Shown in pieces: positions 15,411 through 17,576 of a stretch of 17,576 nucleotides of DNA. The position numbers and the translations under genes are program-made. Source of the DNA: CBDCEG01 sp965215775 (GTDB lineage Bacteria > Pseudomonadota > Gammaproteobacteria > Cardiobacteriales > Ostreibacteriaceae); assembly GCA_965215775.1 (NCBI GenBank), contig CBDCEG010000018.1, forward strand, positions 1-17,576, read 5' to 3'. Within the stretch, counting starts at the first letter, position 1. Each line of letters opens with the position of its first letter. The notes beneath the pieces were generated by a model, which searched no databases, was not told the DNA's origin, and saw only the letters and a program-made list of their open reading frames with translations.

Positions 15411-16925
15411 ATGACAAAACAAAATAATGAACAACAAGTAGAAGCAGTTGATGAGAACAAATTAATTGCAGAAAGAAGAAGTAAATTATCAGCAATTCGT
15501 GAAAAGGGGATTGCGTTTCCAAACAATTTCAAACCCAAACATTTATCAGCAGACCTTCATACCAAATATGATAGTCTAACAAGAGAAGAAGTTGAAAAAG
15601 TTGGGGAATTCTCAATTGCAGGGCGAATTATGGCAAAAAGAATTATGGGTAAAGCAAGCTTTATTCAAGTTCAAGATGTTACTGGTCGCATTCAATTTTA
15701 TGTGCAAAGAGATGCTTTACCAGAAGGCGTTTACCCAGATTTCAAAACTTGGGATATTGGAGATATTATTGGTGGTGTTGGAACTTTGTTCAAAACAAAA
15801 ACAGACGAACTTACTCTAAAAGTTAGTGAAATAAAATTACTTACAAAATCACTTCGCCCACTTCCAGAGAAATTCCACGGTCTATCAAACACAGAGCAAC
15901 GATATAGAATGCGTTATGTGGACTTGATTACAAACGAAGATTCTCGTGAAACTTTCCGAACAAGGTCTAAAATCGTAAGTATTATTCGTAATTACTTTGA
16001 AAACCAAGATTTCCTAGAAGTTGAAACTCCAATGATGCATAGTATTATGGGCGGAGCAACAGCCAAGCCTTTTACAACTCATCATAATGCACTTGATATG
16101 GAACTTTATTTGCGAGTTGCCCCAGAGTTATATCTTAAAAGACTTGTGGTTGGTGGGTTTGATAGGGTTTTTGAGATTAACCGAAACTTTAGAAATGAAG
16201 GCGTTTCCACAAGACACAATCCAGAATTTACAATGCTTGAGTTTTACCAAGCTTATGCTGACTATAACGATTTGATGGATAATACAGAAACTTTATTGCG
16301 TGAAATTGCTAATAAAACTTGTGGTTCTGAAATTGTGAAATACCAAGATTATGAAATTGATTTTGCCAAACCTTTTGCAAGAATAACCATGAATGATGCG
16401 GTCGTGAAATATTTGGACGGCGTTTCACACAGTGATTTAGCAAGCGTTGAAGCAATTAACGAACTTGCGAAACGAATTAAATTATCAGTTCCAAATAACC
16501 TTAGTTTGGCAAAATTACAAACTTTCGTATTTGAAGAAACTGTTGAACATTTACTAATTCAGCCAACTTTTATAATTGATTATCCAGCAGAAGTTTCCCC
16601 ACTTTCAAGAAGAAATGACGAAAACCCAGAAGTTGTAGATAGATTTGAATTATTTATTGCTGGACGCGAGCTTGCTAATGGATTTTCAGAGCTGAATGAT
16701 TCAGAAGACCAAGCCCAAAGATTTAAAGCACAGGTTGAATCCAAAGCCGCAGGCGATGAAGAAGCTATGCAATATGACCAAGATTATATCCGTGCATTAG
16801 AATACGGACTACCACCAACCGCTGGCGAGGGCATTGGGATTGATAGGTTAGTTATGTTATTTACTGATTCCGCTTCAATTCGTGATGTTTTGTTATTCCC
16901 TTATATGAAAAAAGAGGTTTTTTAG
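15411..16925 (+). CDS. lysS: LysS, lysyl-tRNA synthetase (class II)
   Basis: This complete 504-residue class II synthetase (E. coli LysS 505) charges tRNA-Lys. The N-terminal OB-fold anticodon-binding domain spans about 66-145 (FSIAGRIMAKRIMGKASFIQVQD). The catalytic core has class II motif 1 near YFENQDFLEVETPMM (195-209), motif 2 FRNEGVSTRHNPEFTMLE (260-277) and motif 3 GEGIGIDRLVMLFT (472-485). The final FPYMKKE is standard for the family. It is transcribed divergently from the holD/rimI run. prfB, a frequent lysS neighbour, is not in view. No terminator hairpin follows the stop, so transcription may continue into the Sel1-type genes downstream. Confidence 0.97.
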   Translation: MTKQNNEQQVEAVDENKLIAERRSKLSAIREKGIAFPNNFKPKHLSADLHTKYDSLTREEVEKVGEFSIAGRIMAKRIMGKASFIQVQDVTGRIQFYVQRDALPEGVYPDFKTWDIGDIIGGVGTLFKTKTDELTLKVSEIKLLTKSLRPLPEKFHGLSNTEQRYRMRYVDLITNEDSRETFRTRSKIVSIIRNYFENQDFLEVETPMMHSIMGGATAKPFTTHHNALDMELYLRVAPELYLKRLVVGGFDRVFEINRNFRNEGVSTRHNPEFTMLEFYQAYADYNDLMDNTETLLREIANKTCGSEIVKYQDYEIDFAKPFARITMNDAVVKYLDGVSHSDLASVEAINELAKRIKLSVPNNLSLAKLQTFVFEETVEHLLIQPTFIIDYPAEVSPLSRRNDENPEVVDRFELFIAGRELANGFSELNDSEDQAQRFKAQVESKAAGDEEAMQYDQDYIRALEYGLPPTAGEGIGIDRLVMLFTDSASIRDVLLFPYMKKEVF

Positions 16926-16977
16926 ACTGAAACCAAATAATTACAATAAACTTTATTAATTAACTAAAGAGGACGAA

Positions 16978-17028
16978 ATGAAAAAACTTAAAATAAAATC
17001 AGATGAGCAAGGAAATGATAAAGCTTAA
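16978..17028 (+). pseudogene. Decayed Sel1-repeat gene start (16-residue ORF with strong RBS)
   Basis: A strong AAGAGGA (16967-16973) lies 4 bases upstream of an ATG that encodes MKKLKIKSDEQGNDKA and then TAA. Reading through the stop gives YEITNMEN and a second TAA. The text SDEQGNDKA-stop-YE matches the Sel1 consensus SAEQGNxKAQYE, with CAA (Gln) replaced by TAA. It is therefore best read as a leftover of a Sel1 gene that abuts the intact one 28 bases further on. A real 16-residue peptide is possible but unsupported. Confidence 0.5.
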
Positions 17029-17056
17029 TATGAAATAACTAATATGGAGAATTAAA

Positions 17057-17576
17057 ATGGAAAAACAACTAAGGGAATTAAAAGTACAAGCTAAGAATGG
17101 TAGTTCTGAATCTCAATATAAGCTAGGGAAAATATATTTAGATAAAATTAAAACTCAACGAAATCTAATAGATAAAGATGTTTACAATAATCAGTTTGTT
17201 GATTTTTTAAAAACAAGTGGCAATGAAGAAAAGTGGCTTGAAGAAGCTTTTAATCAATTAATACAATCAGCCGAGCAAGGTCATGCTAAAGCTCAATATG
17301 AACTATCACGCATGTATTATTTTGGTTTAGGAGGAGCCATTAAATCACTTAAAGAATATTTTAAGCTGCTTAATGAATCAGCTGACCAAGGTTATCGCAA
17401 AGCTCAATATGCTCTTGGAGTTGAATATGGCGATCCAGAAGTACCTCTTAGATCAGATAGAATATCTGTTGAGTGGTTTAAAAAATCAGCAAATCAAGGA
17501 TACGCTAAAGCTCAATTTATGTTAGCAGAAGCATATTTTTGGAATAGAGGAGTTACTCAATCTTATCAAAAAGCTG
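17057..17576 (+). CDS. Sel1-repeat protein, cytoplasmic type (3' end outside window)
   Basis: An open frame starting MEKQLRELKVQAKNGSSESQ runs to the last base (173 codons visible) without a stop, and continues beyond the window. GGAGA (17046-17050) is 6 bases upstream of the ATG, a good ribosome-binding site. There is no signal peptide, unlike the array on the other side of the window. Visible Sel1-type repeats include SAEQGHAKAQYELSRMYYFG, SADQGYRKAQYALGVEYG and SANQGYAKAQFMLAEAYFW, with an atypical insertion (about residues 30-60) between the first and second. It is probably a protein-interaction scaffold. Its repeat sequence differs from the lipoprotein array, so it is a separate paralogue rather than an array member. 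Partners are unknown. Confidence 0.82.
   Translation, partial: MEKQLRELKVQAKNGSSESQYKLGKIYLDKIKTQRNLIDKDVYNNQFVDFLKTSGNEEKWLEEAFNQLIQSAEQGHAKAQYELSRMYYFGLGGAIKSLKEYFKLLNESADQGYRKAQYALGVEYGDPEVPLRSDRISVEWFKKSANQGYAKAQFMLAEAYFWNRGVTQSYQKA

Overview
The window is AT-rich chromosomal DNA from a Gram-negative bacterium, most likely a gammaproteobacterium. The evidence is the leuS-lptE-holA gene order, LPS inner-core genes of the WaaC/WaaF/WaaG/WaaP type, a recognisable HolD (psi)-like domain next to RimI, and a ThiPQ thiamine importer. The low GC content, the thiamine importer and the many Sel1-repeat proteins would suit a host-associated or symbiotic lifestyle, but that is inference. I cannot name the genus.

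Layout: 1-946 (+) is the tail of thiP followed by thiQ. 947-1075 is a low-complexity TTTG/TTTA repeat between convergent genes. 1076-5187 (-) is leuS-lptE-holA, transcribed from a good extended -10 promoter at about 5260-5288. 5404-8954 (-) is a small secreted Excalibur-domain protein preceded by four tandem Sel1-repeat lipoprotein genes, with the 3' relic of a fifth copy at 8973-9019. 9027-15227 (-) is a tightly packed run transcribed in the order holD/rimI fusion, waaF, waaC-waaG fusion, waaP, fmt. 15228-15410 is a divergent promoter region. 15411-16925 (+) is lysS, followed by a decayed Sel1 start with a stop codon (16978-17028) and a cytoplasmic-type Sel1-repeat gene that runs off the window (17057 onward).

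How the genes work together: WaaC and WaaF add the first and second heptoses to Kdo-lipid A, WaaG adds the first hexose and WaaP phosphorylates heptose I, so a complete inner-core route is encoded by three ORFs. LptE belongs to the outer-membrane LPS translocon. HolA and the HolD-like domain belong to the DNA polymerase III clamp-loader assembly. LeuS, LysS, Fmt and RimI serve translation and ribosomal protein modification.

The most notable observations are two apparent gene fusions: HolD/UDG-like with RimI, and WaaC with WaaG in one 732-residue chain. Next is the Sel1 lipoprotein array, whose heads, middles and tails are shared in a mosaic pattern, with a leftover 3' end that marks past recombination at its edge.
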